From: Brachyhypopomus gauderio
Taxonomy: Eukaryota > Chordata > Actinopteri > Gymnotiformes > Hypopomidae
NCBI RefSeq assembly: GCF_052324685.1
Contig: NC_135212.1
Span: forward strand, 24,184,316 to 24,248,315
DNA length: 64,000 nucleotides
Direction: 5' to 3'
Shown: in pieces, positions 24,754-38,210 of the stretch
Layout of the letters: each line of letters begins with the position of its first letter
Numbering within the stretch: position 1 is the first letter of the stretch
Translations under genes and position numbers: made by a program
The notes under the pieces: generated by a model
Told to the model about the DNA's origin: nothing
Database searches by the model: none
What the model saw: only the letters and a program-made list of their open reading frames with translations

Positions 24754-27189
24754 ACTCTCTCTGGAGCCCCTAACCCACCTTGGCAGGAACACACTGGCTG
24801 ACTCGCTGCTCTCCTTTCTGTTTGTCTTTCTTTCTCTTCCACTGGCCTGGCCCCGGTGCCTCAGGAGCCAGTACTGAGCCCTGGCCGCAACGCTGGATCC
24901 CCTGTCACTGCCAACGGCCCAGGGCACTATCCCTCTGCAGGCATTGGTGCACTCCGCTGCCTTTACAGCCCTTCTGATGTCTGTTGTCTGCTTGTGTGTC
25001 TGTGCGTGTATGCTCTACATCCTTCCCAGGGTTTCTTTCACTGCTATGCGTGCTTTCACATACTGAAAAAAAACCCACTGATCTCCGTGCCTCCTTGTTC
25101 CCAACCGTCATTGTGTGGCGCTGAAATTGTGACTCTGTTCTTCTAGCCAGCAGTGTTGTGGGGAACTAATGTAAAGTCCCCTGCTGGGTTTCCGGTGTGT
25201 TTCACCTGGACCACACAGACTAACGGTGGAGCCGTGTGCACCCGTGTGCAGTCCTGGTCTCCTGTCGGGTGGCACAAGGCAAATGTCAAGACCGCATCTG
25301 CTGCACAGCGGCAACACAGCCGAATTCTGGAATAACCTGTCTGAAAGCCTGGCTAGAATCTTTGTATTGGGGAAGAAATGACATATTTCTCTGCAGTATT
25401 TATTTAACTTACTTATGAGTGTCACTCATTGTACGTGGGGCACCAGGATATGCCACAAGCAAACTTTCACTGTGAAAGTTTTTCACTTTTTTTCTTCTCC
25501 TCACAAAAACAGTGTCCATAAGGTCGACTGTATTGGCTTCTCTTTCTACATTGATGTTTATTGTCAGTCATTATGCCTGGACGTATTGTACAGACCTCAC
25601 ATTGTGAGGAACAAAGAAAACATGTAAGCACAGAAATGTATGTGTGCACATAATATATCGGAGTCCTAAAGAATCCTTCAGAAAGGCATCAGTTGGGTGT
25701 CTCAGCGGGTCTCCAGGACCACAATGACTTTTGGCGAGGTCTGGCTCACTTTTTGTTCATGCTGTAAATCAATCGTTATGGAGGACAGACCTTTCTGCTA
25801 CTGTATTGTTCCATTACACATTTCAAACACCTCTTCAAATGTGAATCATACTGAATCCCTGAAATCTCTAGAGCTGGCTGCCCTGTCTGTAGCCTCAGAA
25901 GACGTGGCTAAACATGGCAGATTCCATTATTTCAACAACGGCATGAGACTGAACCTTTATAAGCCACTTCACTGATCATCTTACTCACTTTTTCTGTTCA
26001 GGCTCATCAGGTGTCTCTGTTCTAGAGTCCTCAGTTGGACCCTTATGACTATCATAATCTTATATATGATATGATCTATGGATTATTGTCTTAACACTAA
26101 TGACACAGAGGACAGGTGTTTATGTATTTGTGCTGTACAGGCCTTTATACTCTTGTCACTAATGGTATTGATTGTAAGTTATTGTACATTTTTTCCTGCA
26201 CCATGCCACGCACATCTGGTGCATATCGACATGGATATGTCTGGTGATGCTTTCAAGTTTTCATTTCAATCTCGGGGGAGGAGATGAATGTGATTCTGTC
26301 CAGAGTTCTCAGTAAATGCTGCATTATTCTTTAAAGCTTTCATTGACTGTATTGTATGCGTAAGCTTGGGCTTTTGTGTTTGAAATGCATTTGCGATTGG
26401 CAATGCTATTTTCAGGCACTTTTCAACAGAGCTAGATTACTGGGTCTGTGGATGCTACCTAGCAAGATAAGATTGTGTGTGTTTTCATACCACCATTTTA
26501 TCAATTCGATTCTGATGACCCTGGATTGTGGAGCCAACACTGTTAGTCATTGCATGGCTGTGAGGGTGAAAAGCCCTTAACTAGTCCTTACCCATCAAAG
26601 ACTCCATTGTTTTGATCGAGCCTTGGTTGATGTATTTCCAATTTGCCCATATTTCAGCAATGGCCGTTCGTTTAAGTGAGATCTTTACTGGGTGACAATT
26701 ATTCTCGTGTGGAACGGAAGACCCTACACACATATATGTTCATTAATGACACTGACTTCTCGAAACAATTATGTTCTATTCACAAAAATGCTATAGGTTT
26801 TCAACCTGTGCAATAGTTTCTTATGTTAATGAGTGCAGGCACTTATTTGACAAAGATGAAAGGAGAGGGTTCTGAGCTTTCTTTAAAAAAAAAAAAACAT
26901 GTAATTGAAAATTTCAGTTAACATGTAACTGCTGTGAAATTTTGTCAATAGATGTTGAGACTGAAATGATGTGATCGTTTCCTCATTTCTCTGTCTCTCA
27001 TGTTCTTAGCAAACTTTCCCCCTCTAGCTTTACATGTTCGACTTAACCATGTCGTATCTTTCTGGGGTCATCCGTGTCCAGGAATGTACAACACGAAGCC
27101 ATCTAACATATTTGCGTAGGTGGAATTCTCACACATAAGGATGCTTAAACAGTGTTTTTGGTTTGTGTTGACTAAGCAACAGTGACTGG

Positions 27190-27223
<34 letters not shown>

Positions 27224-27380
27224 TTCTCTGGAGGAATGTTGAGTTCTACTCAACTGACTCTGGCAATAGTTGAACACTTCCCTGTCACACCACAGACTGC
27301 AGCAGCATGTGTCTTGGTCTAAAGCCACTGGATCTTATTTACTGCCATTTTGAAATAATAAACATTTCTGTTTACTGATT
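24679..27380 (+). other. dennd11 3' UTR, about 2.7 kb
   Basis: After the dennd11 stop no other gene is visible. A TC dinucleotide run lies at 24720-24750, a CA tract with a GCGC lead at 27191-27222, and an AATAAA at 27357-27362 is the best poly(A) signal. I infer one long 3' UTR because human DENND11 also has a long one, but an earlier cleavage site cannot be excluded. The agk stop, on the other strand, lies about 430 bp beyond, so the two transcripts converge. Confidence 0.55.
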
Positions 27381-27796
27381 TATATTTTACTGGTGACATT
27401 ACTTTTGCATTTTCGTATGCTTATGTTTTAATACAAGTTAGTCTAATATGTTTTCACTGTAAAAAGTTTACGGTATAAGCAGTTTCAAAGTGAGGTTTCG
27501 ACTTTTCCTTTCATCAGAGTCCTCAGAGGTCTCTGACACGATCAGATGCCTGCTGGGAGATTCTGTCTTCATGACCTTGGTACATACTAGTGTACAATAT
27601 GTAACATACATGAATGATGTTTTCTATACAAAAAAAACCATATTCATCTTTCAGGATAAGTATTAACACCACTGAAAATTCCTTACAGACAGGTCATAAG
27701 GCTGTGATGGTCTGGAATTAACATCTTAACAGAGAAAGTTAACTAAGCCAGCGAGCCAGGTCTGTCTTCTCCCTCACATGGGAGTCGGCACGGCCT

Positions 27797-30700
27797 TCAG
27801 TCTTCCTGGGCCAGCTCCTCTCTGCGCTCTTTACTGCAAAAGAACCTCAGTTTCCGTGGCAACAGCCTCACTTCCACTGCCATGGCCTCAAATTCTTCAT
27901 TGTCAATGTCGTAAAAGCCAGCGCCCTCCTGTGGAAAGGAGCAGCATAGGAATGAACAGGAGGGGCTACCAAGAGATGACACAGGACTACTCCAACATAA
28001 ATTTACAATAGATTACAGTGCTAGAAAATACATTTATAATACTTGAAAGTCAAAATCTTCTTACATGGGGCAAATTGAGATGGCAGACGCTGGCCTCTGT
28101 CTGAACTGCGTTTTCTGTGCATGTCAGTGGTTCATCAGCTTTCTTAGTCCTGCCACAATCGCACAAATCAGAAACAGATCATGAGCCACCAAAATAATTA
28201 ACAGGAAGTCATCAAATATGCCCTGTGAATTCCTGTTATAATTTTTACACAATCCAAAAAAGAAAGACTTACCCAGCAATGATGAATTGGCCGACCCCAA
28301 GAGTGTCTGGTTCAACAGACAGCACCAGGGAATCATCTTCACGCTGTCGGAAGGAGGTGAAGAGAATATGTGCAGATTGTGCAGTCTATGCATTTATGAA
28401 CATGTTTAAAAATCACTGCAGAAAATACTACTAATAAAAAAAAACTCACTCTTTTTACAGGGTTCCTGTTGTGTGTGCTTATTGTGAGCTCCATGGTGGA
28501 GATCTGTTTTTCTTCCCAGCTCTCTGGTTCCACCTCTACAGGGGGCTCTGGAACAATCACGAAAACACAAGGACCATAATGACATTTCAGCATATGATAA
28601 AAAGCCTTTCAGCATATGATAAAAAAATTAATAAATAATTGCAGATCAAATCATTGCAACTCCACCTTCCCTCGGAGGCCTCCAGTAGTTTTTAAGCCTG
28701 CGGTAAATGCGGTAGAGCAGGCTGGGTCGTGAGGGCGTATCAGTGGGGGGTTCTGGAGGCCGAGGGACAGGATGCAAATATGAGAGTGAAGCATGACGAG
28801 TCTGTGGCCACTCCTAAAAATACAGGACATCAATTCAGTTGCTTTGGCATTCAAATCAATATATTTATTAAATGTATCATCAATTACACACCATACAACA
28901 CCCACCCTTAGTGTACTAAACCAATGTGCAGCTCGAGTCTTCAATGGACCAAGGTACCAATATCTTAACGAGAAGCAGAAGAAAACACATTTTTAAAGAA
29001 AGACAGTTTTAAGACATATTTATGTACTTCAAAAATACTGTCAGTGTTTCCATACATTGTTCCTACTCTAACGTGGAGAACATACTTGCTGATGGAAGAT
29101 GCAACGTCACGGAATGCCCCCCAGCGTAAACCCAAGAGTGCGAAGACAGGTTGCTCCTTGCCACTCTGACCAACAAAGACCAACAAAATAAAGACAAGAT
29201 AAGAGAGAGACATGCTTACGAATGACCCTTGACCCTTATGACAGCAGACTATACCTGTATTTGCAGGACATCCAGTGGCACCGTCTCCCCTTTCAGAATG
29301 GACAGCGTGGCTGAAGTGATGCGTCTGAAAAACACATTTATATTTGCACAGTTGATTCTGTTATTTGTACATCATGGGCTGACACACAAGTGGTATCAAA
29401 TAACCAAACAAAGCAAATTAATGCTAAAGACTCCAGAGCTTATTTTCATTTTGACAGAGACAACCCAGCTCATCCGGGGTTACACCTGATAAACTGAATT
29501 GCAAAAATAATAGGAGCACTTACTTTACTTTGTCATCTGTGGCTAGATGCAGGGTTTTGCTGAGGGAGTTATGAGAGCCCAGCGGAATAAACCCTATGGG
29601 CAATTTACTGAAAGCTTCCTGAGTTTGAACAAAAGAGCACATAAACGGGTGTATATCTGTACATACTTATAACAGACAAAGGTAGCTCTATCATTACTAC
29701 ATACCTCATCAGTTCTTCGGAGCAAGCCGGTTATCACCTGAACAAAAAATAAGTCATGAAACCACCACCACAGGAGGTTTACATGAACAGTGTCCTTACA
29801 GTAGAACTACACTGTACCTCCTGTAATGTTCCATCACCCCCAGCAACAATCAACATGTCCGTGTGTTCCAATAGTTCCATTAGCTTTTTTGCCTGCCCTT
29901 CATAATCTGTCTATAAAAGAGAATTGCATATTTATTGTGAATAATAAATATCTGAATTAATACATTTACAAAGATACAGAAAGTCACACTAAATAGCTAT
30001 CTCCAGTACCTTTACAATTTTAACCTCCACACCAGCAAGGTGCAATATGGGAGCTGCATTCTTCTCAAAAAGACTGTTGGCTTTTCTATGGGAGAAGATT
30101 TACAGCATTTTACTTACAGTAGCGACAACACAAAGTTTGACTAGCAAATCAAAGCAGAGCTTTGATCATGAGTGTACTGATAAAAAAAATATGAACTCTC
30201 ACCCTCTGCTTGCTGCAGGATTCAGGATTACTGTGGCCTTCTTTACCTCCTCCTGAGGACCAATTAATTTCTGGCCAAATTCCTGTGAATTAACCAGTGC
30301 TACAGTAAGCTTTAGAACACTATCATGACATACATATACTGGTCTGCATTTTTACAATCTAAGCCAGTTGTGGCCAGCTTTGGTTCTTGAAGACCAGAGT
30401 CCAGCACATTTGAATGATTTCTGTATTCAAACATGTCTGATTCATAAAATCAGTTTGCTACAAAGTTTGTGCTGACGCTGGGCTGGCCCTTCAAGACCTG
30501 TGCTGAACTTTCCTATACACATGACACATAGGTCCTGAATATTAATCTAATTTAAAAAAACATGACCAACCCTGGCCTCCTGACAAGCCTCTCTTCGCAA
30601 CACGTTGTCACTAAGGAAAAACATGACAGCTGTGAATGCAATAATGTATAACAGTTTATGTAGCCTGCCAAAGTTCCATAGGACAGCTACAACCTGAAAT

Positions 30701-30963
30701 GTTATCAGAAAAGCTATAGCTAATAATTACACAGATCACCCCCCTTAAAAAATCAGCCTACACACAAGTACTTTAAGCGAGACCGAGATACTAAAGTCTT
30801 GAGTAATATTTGATGGATACAGGTGTAGTAAGAGATGAGAAACTGGCACTAACCAGTGCTTTCCATACAGCCAATGCCCGCCGTAGGACAAAACACATAC
30901 AGCAAACGTAGACTTCTTCCAATGGTTTCTTAAAGTCCGTACCACTTTCATAACACGGGCCAT
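27797..30963 (-). CDS. agk: AGK: mitochondrial acylglycerol kinase / TIM22 subunit
   Basis: Fifteen coding exons: 30963-30854, 30610-30571, 30282-30203, 30085-30010, 29910-29818, 29737-29705, 29618-29524, 29324-29255, 29165-29086, 28963-28906, 28813-28666, 28547-28450, 28343-28273, 28149-28065, 27928-27797. They give exactly 422 residues, the length of human AGK. AGK phosphorylates mono- and diacylglycerol and, independently of catalysis, is a subunit of the TIM22 carrier translocase of the mitochondrial inner membrane. The N-terminal [20 protein letters not shown] segment is the conserved membrane anchor. The DAGK signature AGGDGT is at residues 125-130. [21 protein letters not shown] and [14 protein letters not shown] are further family blocks. 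Start: ATG 30963 is first in its exon; an in-frame ATG lies four codons on. A 5' UTR donor may lie at 31167. Confidence 0.96.
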
Positions 30964-31607
30964 AGTCGTGATAACAAATGTTCTATACCAGCGAGCTATC
31001 AAGACAGATAAACAAAGGAACCATGTAAAATAATGTAAAAGCAAAGCTATCTAACCCACTGCAGCGTTGACATTCTTCAGAAAGCATGATGACCGGTGCA
31101 ACGAACATTTCTGTCCTCCCACGCAAAGAGAAAACTCGAGAAACAAACAATAAAATAAACAACTTACAATAGAATAGAGTTAATAATGTTGTAATAATTG
31201 TGTAGATACAAACAGTGGCAGCTTTTTGTAATTTTAGGTTATTTAATGGGAAATAAGCAGCCTAGGATGAATGTCAAATGTACAGTTGCAGGAGGGAATG
31301 AAATGTGGGGCGGACCGGTGTGAACAGATCCGTGAACTCTGTGGCTGGAGCGCTTCTTACTTCAGCGATTTCTGACGTGCAGAAAAAGGCATAAATTAGT
31401 CCACGTAAAAGAATGACCACTGTCAATTCCTATATCTTTTATAAATTTTAAGCATAACTAGATATCTTCTAACTTGGCTAGAGACCTAGCTGTCCTAGCT
31501 AGCTTAGAGAGCAGGGGCATACCAACATGCAGAATAAACCAGCTAACCTGTGCCGTATTTAATGTATCTAATGGGTCGTTTTTGTGTAAAATTCCCAGTA
31601 AAGAAAA
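30964..31607. promoter_or_regulatory. Divergent agk / ighmbp2 promoter region
   Basis: This 644 bp between the start codons contains a GGGGCGGA GC-box-like motif near 31309 and a possible agk 5' UTR donor (GTAAGT on the minus strand at 31167). No TATA box in a suitable place is obvious. Promoter assignment is inferred from the head-to-head layout. Confidence 0.45.
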
Positions 31608-32076
31608 ATGGAGGTCGAAAGCTTCGTTTCCAAGACTCTTGAACTCTTACAAGAAGAAAAAGGGGCTGAGGTAGAAGAAACTAGGTAAGCTTATTCAGAC
31701 ATGCGGTGGACTTGGGCAGTTACAGCATGTCACGCTGACCTGTCACACAGGTTTGTGGTGATATTGATTAGAATGGGTCGGTCAGTGCAAATATTGGCCA
31801 CACTATTGTTTGGTGGTGAGAATGGCATTGCGTTGTCATTTTTAGGGCATGGCAGAAGAATCTGTCACTGAAAAACCTACAACAGAAAGGAGTGTGTCTC
31901 CTGAAGCTTACCATTGGAAGCCAGAGGACAGGTATGCATGGTAGACTTCTTGTAGTGTTCGAGCCCAGGAAGAGTATTGGACCCTCCATTCTTCCCAGCA
32001 ACAGTTTTGGACCCGGTGAGACCACATCTTGTTTCCGCATTAGAATAAAATGTCAGCTAAATTGTGTGAAACTGGC

Positions 32077-32137
<61 letters not shown>

Positions 32138-35100
32138 GTATTTGTTTGTTTGTGTCCTGTTGTAGGTGACATTGTGGGTATTTATGAATCAGAAGGATGT
32201 GCCCAGCCACATCAGCTTAGTTCAGGAGTAGTGACCCGTGTTGTGCAGACCTCGGTGACAGTTGCTTTTGACAATACTCATGATGGCCTGAACTTGGAAA
32301 GTGATGGACTGTACAATATCATGAAGCTCGCAAATGATGTAACTTACCAACGGTTAACTAAGTGAGTTTTATTTGTGGTACTCCACTTAATTGATATGTT
32401 GTGTGATTTTGCTGGAAATTTTCTCTAAAACTTGATGGTTAGTTTAGCCAGCATTAAACTCTCTATGTATGTTTGGTTGATGTTGGATGTTTTTTTAAGC
32501 AAATCTTAAGAAACTCTTTAATTAAAGGTCAATTTAATCAACCTGTTTGACACTGTCTAATAACAGGTTATTTCATTAGTTTAACCTGAAAGGTTTTTAA
32601 ATGATGAGTAATGATGAATAAACAATAATTAATTCATCATTCAATAGTTTTCTGATAATTCATTTTTAATTTTTGGCAGAGCTTTGAACTCCTTGAATGG
32701 GTACAGAAGTGGTCCTGCTGCCCGTCTAATAAGTGTGCTGTTTGGGAATTCAGAACCTGGAACTCTGCCACATCAAAGTTAGTGTTCAGTAGTCTCTCTG
32801 TGTCAAACATAGTTAAATGTGATTCACACAGTGCGAAAACTGAGTTGTAGTAAAATGCTTGTTGACGTGTTTTGGCTTTAATATGCAGATGCTTTAGAGT
32901 GGATCAATAAGGGATTAGATGCTTCTCAGCAGGAGGCTGTGCACTTTGCACTGTCTCAGAAAGATGTAGCCATTGTACATGGGCCCCCTGGGACTGGGAA
33001 AACCACAACGGTGGTTGAAGTGATCCTACAGGCAGTAAAACAAGGCCAGAAGGTACAGCAATTGTGTATTTCTTAGAGGAACATTTGTGGATTCTTATTT
33101 GCTTATTAAAGTCTATAGATCAAAGTGAAATGCTCAGGTGAATAATTATGAAGGTAGTATGGCAGCAATTTGTTAGTGGATTAACCTGCCACCAATGTTT
33201 GTGGTTCTAGTTGCACTAGTTTGACCTCTGATGCCATGGGTACATCTTAATGTTCCACTGTTGGAAATCCTCACAGGTTTTGTGCTGCGCTCCCTCCAAC
33301 GTGGCAGTGGATAACTTGGTGGAGCGCCTTGCTAAGAGCAAGGCCAAGGTCCTGCGTCTCGGACATCCTGCCCGCCTGCTGGAGTCCATCCAGAGACATT
33401 CGCTGGACGCTGTGCTGGCCCAGAGCGACAGCACCAACATAATCGCAGATGTTCGCTCCGACATGGATAAAGCCTTTGTACGCTTTTTTCATACTTTCAC
33501 CTCGTGCTTAACGATCCGTCTCTCACGTTTATTCTCATTTCACTTCATTTTTTTTGGATGAGTGGTGCAATTTGCATTCAGGGTTTATTGACATCGTTGA
33601 CTACGATTTGATGGCATGAAGTAATCGGTGGGTTATCAGATGAAAGCATCATGTTCTATACATTGCATTAGAAGCATGTTGGTCTTGTAATATGGTCCCA
33701 GGGTCAGATGAAGAAAGCGCGTGACAAAGGGCATCGGAGCAGCCTGAGGCGAGAAATAAGTGAACTACGAAAAGAACTGAGATCCAGGGAAGAGATGGCC
33801 ATCACACAAATCCTGACGAGAGCTAGTGTCATTCTGGCAACCAACGCGGGTGAGCAGCTCCCTGGGTGAAAGAAATGGTCCCATTAAACCCTGTCAACAG
33901 AGTCATGGTTTTATCATTCTCAAGGGGTTTTTGTGAAAATGTTCCTTATGCAGGTGCCAGTGATGATGGTCCACTTAAGTATTTGCCCAGCGAGCACTTT
34001 GACCTGGTGGTGATAGATGAATGTGGTCAGGCCCTGGAGATCAGCTGCTGGATTGCACTGCTCAAATCACGCAAGTGCATTCTGGCTGGTGACTACAAAC
34101 AGCTGCCACCCACAGTCAAATCCCAGAAGTAAGTAAAAATATGAACCATATGGTTTTATGTATCCATTTTGTTATACACAGTCTTTATTAAGTATGTAAA
34201 TCTTTGAAATCACAGGTTAGTTTCATTCTGGTTTGTTAGGAATTGATTATACATTTTCAGAATTCACCACAGTTCCATCCAATGTGATATGAATCATTTT
34301 GATATTACTCAGGATTGTTTTTAGTTCTGATGCTGCTACATACTGAAAGTGCTAACATTAGTCACAACTAACGTGGGTTTAGTTTCTGTTCCTCAGACAC
34401 CTACATGATGCTCCTCAGACATGATTAATAAAGCCATATCGTAGATTGTATAATGTTATTACAAACAGGTATAACATTCCAGTCCATTCTAGATCCTATG
34501 CATTTTACCATTCATCTATATCAGGTTTATCCCATACCATATTATAACCGGCATAAAAGCACTTGTTTTTGGAAATGCTTTGTGGTGGCAGATTGTCTTT
34601 GGTACTCTGCCATATAAATTGCAGCAGTATTTCATGATCTCATATTTCATTGTTAATTGCCTCCGCAGAGCTGCAGCAAAAGGTCTCTCTGTGAGTCTAA
34701 TGGAGCGGCTGATTCAGATATACGGAGATTCAGTAGTCCGAATGCTGACCACTCAGTACCGCATGAACAGTGCCATTATGCAGTGGGCCTCAGAGCAGAT
34801 GTACCAAGGAAAGCTGACAGCTCATCCCTCAGTGGAGAAGCATTTGTTGAAGTATGTAACGTCTGATCCACTTAAGTCATAAGAACAGATAGACAGCTAT
34901 ACTGGAGAGGCAGGAGTGGCCATTATCCTGTCCAGTTGTTTATAGGAATGCTTTTCTGATCAGAGACCTGGCAGGAGTTGCTGACCTTGAGGAGACGAAC
35001 ATGCCTCTGCTCCTCATTGACACAGCTGGGTGTGGTCTGAATGAAATGGAGAACACAGATGAGCAGTCTAAAGGCAATCGAGGTAAAAATAGAATCTAAA

Positions 35101-35352
35101 ATCCCTTGTTAGGTCTAATATAAAATGTTATCCGTCTCGACTGAAATAGCCTGATTGTCAAATACTTTCTACAAGCTTTACATTAGACCTACTCACTTAC
35201 TTTGTATTGATAGACATGTGTTGTTCTGATAACCCAACAGGTGAGGTTGACATAGTAGCACTTCATGTGAAAACCCTGACTGAGGCAGGGGTGCAGACCA
35301 AAGACATAGCAGTTATTGCACCTTACAATCTACAGGTAGATGTATTAATTTA

Positions 35353-35441
<89 letters not shown>

Positions 35442-37327
35442 AATATTTGTTTTTATAACATTATGGATATTGTAGATAATGCTTCCTCAATGTATTCATT
35501 TTGGCCATCAGGGCTAATTTACTCAACATTGATCATATTTCAGGTAGACCTTTTGCGACAGAAGCTCTCAAATGAGCACCCTGAGCTTGAGATCAAATCC
35601 GTGGATGGATTTCAGGGCAGAGAAAAGGAGGCTGTGCTGCTATCCCTGGTTAGATCAAACCGAAAAGGTGAAGCAGCATTTGTGTCACTTGTGAATAACT
35701 GGAAGGACAAGAGTACCTGTCTGTAATGGTCACTGCTGTAATCATCTTGCTTTGACCCTGTAGGTGAGGTCGGGTTTCTTGCAGAGGACAGGAGAATCAA
35801 TGTTGCAGTGACACGTGCCAGGCGTCAGCTTGTGGTGGTGTGTGATTCTCAGACTGTGCGAAACCATGATTTCCTCAGATCACTGGTGGACTACATGTCT
35901 GAACACGGGGAGGTTCGCACAGCCTTCGAGTACCTGGAGGACCTGGTACCAGACAACTACAGCCGTGACCACTCCAAGGACGTGCAGGTTAAAGAGTCTT
36001 CATCCACCAGACCAAAGGCACGAAACCAGCAAGACAAGAAAGGAGAGAACAAGAACAAAAAAGGCTTGGAGAAAAAAGATAAAGGTGACAACCTATCCAA
36101 AGCACTATCTACTGCCCATCACAATGGCCATAGAGCAACATCAGACCTCAAAACCAAAATGGATGATTCACCTGAGTCTCAGATTAGAAAAGAAGAGATC
36201 AGGCAGCAGTTGCTCGTCTTTCTGGAGGACCAGAACCAGGCAGAGCTTCAGTTTCCTCCCTCTTTGAGCCCTCACGAACGTCTGCTGGTCCACCAGCTCT
36301 CTGAAGAGCTTGGGTTGAAACACATGAGCCAGGGTGAAGGCAAACAGCGGCGGGTCACTGTCTCCAGACCAGAGCCAAAGCTAGAAAGACCAGCCGAGGA
36401 ACCGGCAGAGCAAGCAGAGTCTACAAGACCAGAAAGCCGGACTGCAGAGAGTGTGCAGGAGAAGGAATCCCACAGGCAACCTGCAAAGGGCACTCTCGAT
36501 TTGAAAAGCTTGCATCTGGAGCGTATGCGGCGGGAGCAGGAAAAACGGGAAGAAAAAAACCTGAGCAAAAAGCAGCTGACTGATTTGAAGGAAAATAAAG
36601 GACAAACCACAAAGAAGAACAAGGGGACTGCTAAGGGTCTGTAGTCTCATGTCTTGGTCATCTCTTATTGCTGGGATCACTTCGTACCATCATTGTGATC
36701 ATGTTATTGTGTTCCTCTCATAGGAAAGGGGAAAGTGAAAGCAGGGGCCGTGGACATAGCTGCAGCTGCTACAGTTGAAGACGATTTTGATGCTCTGATC
36801 GCCGCTGTGGTGAAAGCAGACAGTGTGTGCGCCTTCGTGAAGTGCAAGGCCAGTGTGCTCACACTGGGACAGCTGTGTGTCCACTGTAACAGACAGTACT
36901 GCCTGAGTCACCACATCCCTGAGGTAATGTGTTTCAAGATCACGTCTGAACATACATGGTACATTAAAGGGTTTATTTATCACTGCTACCATTCCTAATA
37001 ATGTATGAAAGCTATCACACACCTGTTGCATGGAGACATAACAATAACTGGCTCCTGGCTCGTTTTCAGCTGCTGTTAGGCATGTCAGCATTTGAGTCCT
37101 TATTTAGAACAGGCAAAACTGTCTTGTAGGTGCACGGCTGCGGTGACAAAGCAAAGGTCCAGGCTCGCGTAAGAATAAGCAGAGAAGGAGTGTTGTACGC
37201 TGGGAGCGGAGAGAAGGAGAGGTCCATGGAGCCACACAAGAAAGCCTACCTGCAACGCAAACTAGACACCAAACTCAAGGACATGGCATCTCAAAGAAAG
37301 ACTAAACCAAAAGAGAAAGATCACTGA
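31608..37327 (+). CDS. ighmbp2: IGHMBP2 (SMUBP2): SF1B 5'-3' RNA/DNA helicase
   Basis: Fifteen exons: 31608-31684, 31846-32015, 32166-32361, 32680-32777, 32889-33052, 33277-33477, 33702-33849, 33954-34128, 34669-34851, 34946-35082, 35241-35335, 35544-35667, 35764-36636, 36724-36923, 37130-37327; 1012 residues (human 993). It is a ribosome-associated UPF1-like helicase; human loss causes SMARD1 and CMT2S. Walker [10 protein letters not shown] begins at residue 212 (Lys218), Walker B is IDECGQ at 372-377, followed by QYRMN and [12 protein letters not shown], then VTRARRQ. Exon 13 carries a Lys-rich linker and the R3H domain ([15 protein letters not shown]). Exons 14-15 encode the AN1 zinc finger ([21 protein letters not shown]). 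Exon 13 uses a GTCTGT donor. A poly(A) signal lies at 37365-37370. Confidence 0.97.
32073..32134. repeat. (AT)n microsatellite in ighmbp2 intron 2
   Basis: About 60 bp of pure AT starting 58 bp after the exon 2 donor and ending about 30 bp before the exon 3 acceptor. It therefore fills much of a 150 bp intron. Confidence 0.93.
35356..35437. repeat. (AT)n microsatellite in ighmbp2 intron 11
   Basis: About 80 bp of pure AT directly after exon 11, about 105 bp before the exon 12 acceptor. Confidence 0.93.
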
Positions 37328-37370
37328 CTGTGTACGCCGTATTTATTCTGATCAGATCGAAACCAATAAA

Positions 37371-38210
37371 TTCATGATATAATGTATTGGATTATATGTG
37401 TATTTTTAAACATGACAGGTAGGTGTGTGTAACATAACAGTAATTGGCCATAAGAATGGGTCTTCTGAATTGGAGTTTAGCCTTTAACTGCTCACTCGCT
37501 ATATAAAGTGAGTGGGCATTATGGAAAATGTTAAATGGTTATTTATAGTTAAATGCTTGTGTCAACAAAGATGTCCTATCGTTTTGTCCTCATTAAGTTG
37601 GAGGAAATTTAGAGACATCCAGCATTTAACATCTCTTACGCAGGCCTCAATTTTTCCTAAACTGTTTGTCATGTCAGGTTTGGTTGATATATAAAGTTGA
37701 ATGTCATCTGCATAGCAGTGAAAATTGACACCATGTTTGTTTATAACGATGTCCAATGGTAGCATATATAATGTAAATAATAGTGGTCCTAAGATGGAAC
37801 TTTGTGGGACCCCATTTTCACTTTACGTTTGGAAGGAATATTATTGAGCTCTACAAACTGATAGCGATTAATTAAGTAATATTAAAACCATGATAAACTA
37901 TTGACAGTTCTGTTTTTGAAAGCATTATTTTATTTTTCCACACCTGCGTAAGACATTAGCACACTACTGTACATTCTTATAAAAGGATGAATAACTTTAT
38001 TCTTTTTACATTAGTGTTTAACTTTGCTTTTCTCCCATAGGTAATTTAATATTTACAATAGTCATTCATGTTTTTAGCCTTATGTGCACACAGCTACACT
38101 GCCCATACTATATCTGGATTATCTTGGGAGTCTAAGATATATTTTTGCATTATACTGGATGGTAAGCATAATTCATATGTAGTTTAGTTTTTTTTACACA
38201 TTTATTTAAG
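37371..38210. other. Spacer between ighmbp2 and TRIM35-like gene
   Basis: Convergent intergenic stretch. It contains the LINE fragment at 37562-37830 and candidate poly(A) signals for the TRIM gene (minus-strand AATAAA at 38206-38201 and near 37995). Nothing else is recognisable. Confidence 0.6.
37562..37830 (-). mobile_element. L2-like LINE fragment: reverse-transcriptase core
   Basis: About 90 codons on the minus strand read as the palm of a non-LTR reverse transcriptase. They run [19 protein letters not shown], then [11 protein letters not shown] with the catalytic YADD box, then [14 protein letters not shown]. Both ends are missing, so this is a dead internal fragment. The style of the motifs fits the L2 clade, as does the tail at 20649-21026, but the two pieces do not overlap and cannot be shown to be one family. 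Confidence 0.8.

Noticed and set aside
24397-24927. 176-codon minus-strand frame over the last dennd11 exon
   Set aside because: Antisense to a confirmed exon and running into the TC repeat (Arg-Glu runs).
30361-30530. Possible degraded hAT-type repeat in agk intron 2
   Set aside because: Phrases such as CTTGAAGACCAGAGTCCAGCAC resemble common fish repeats, but I could not find matching ends or a target duplication.
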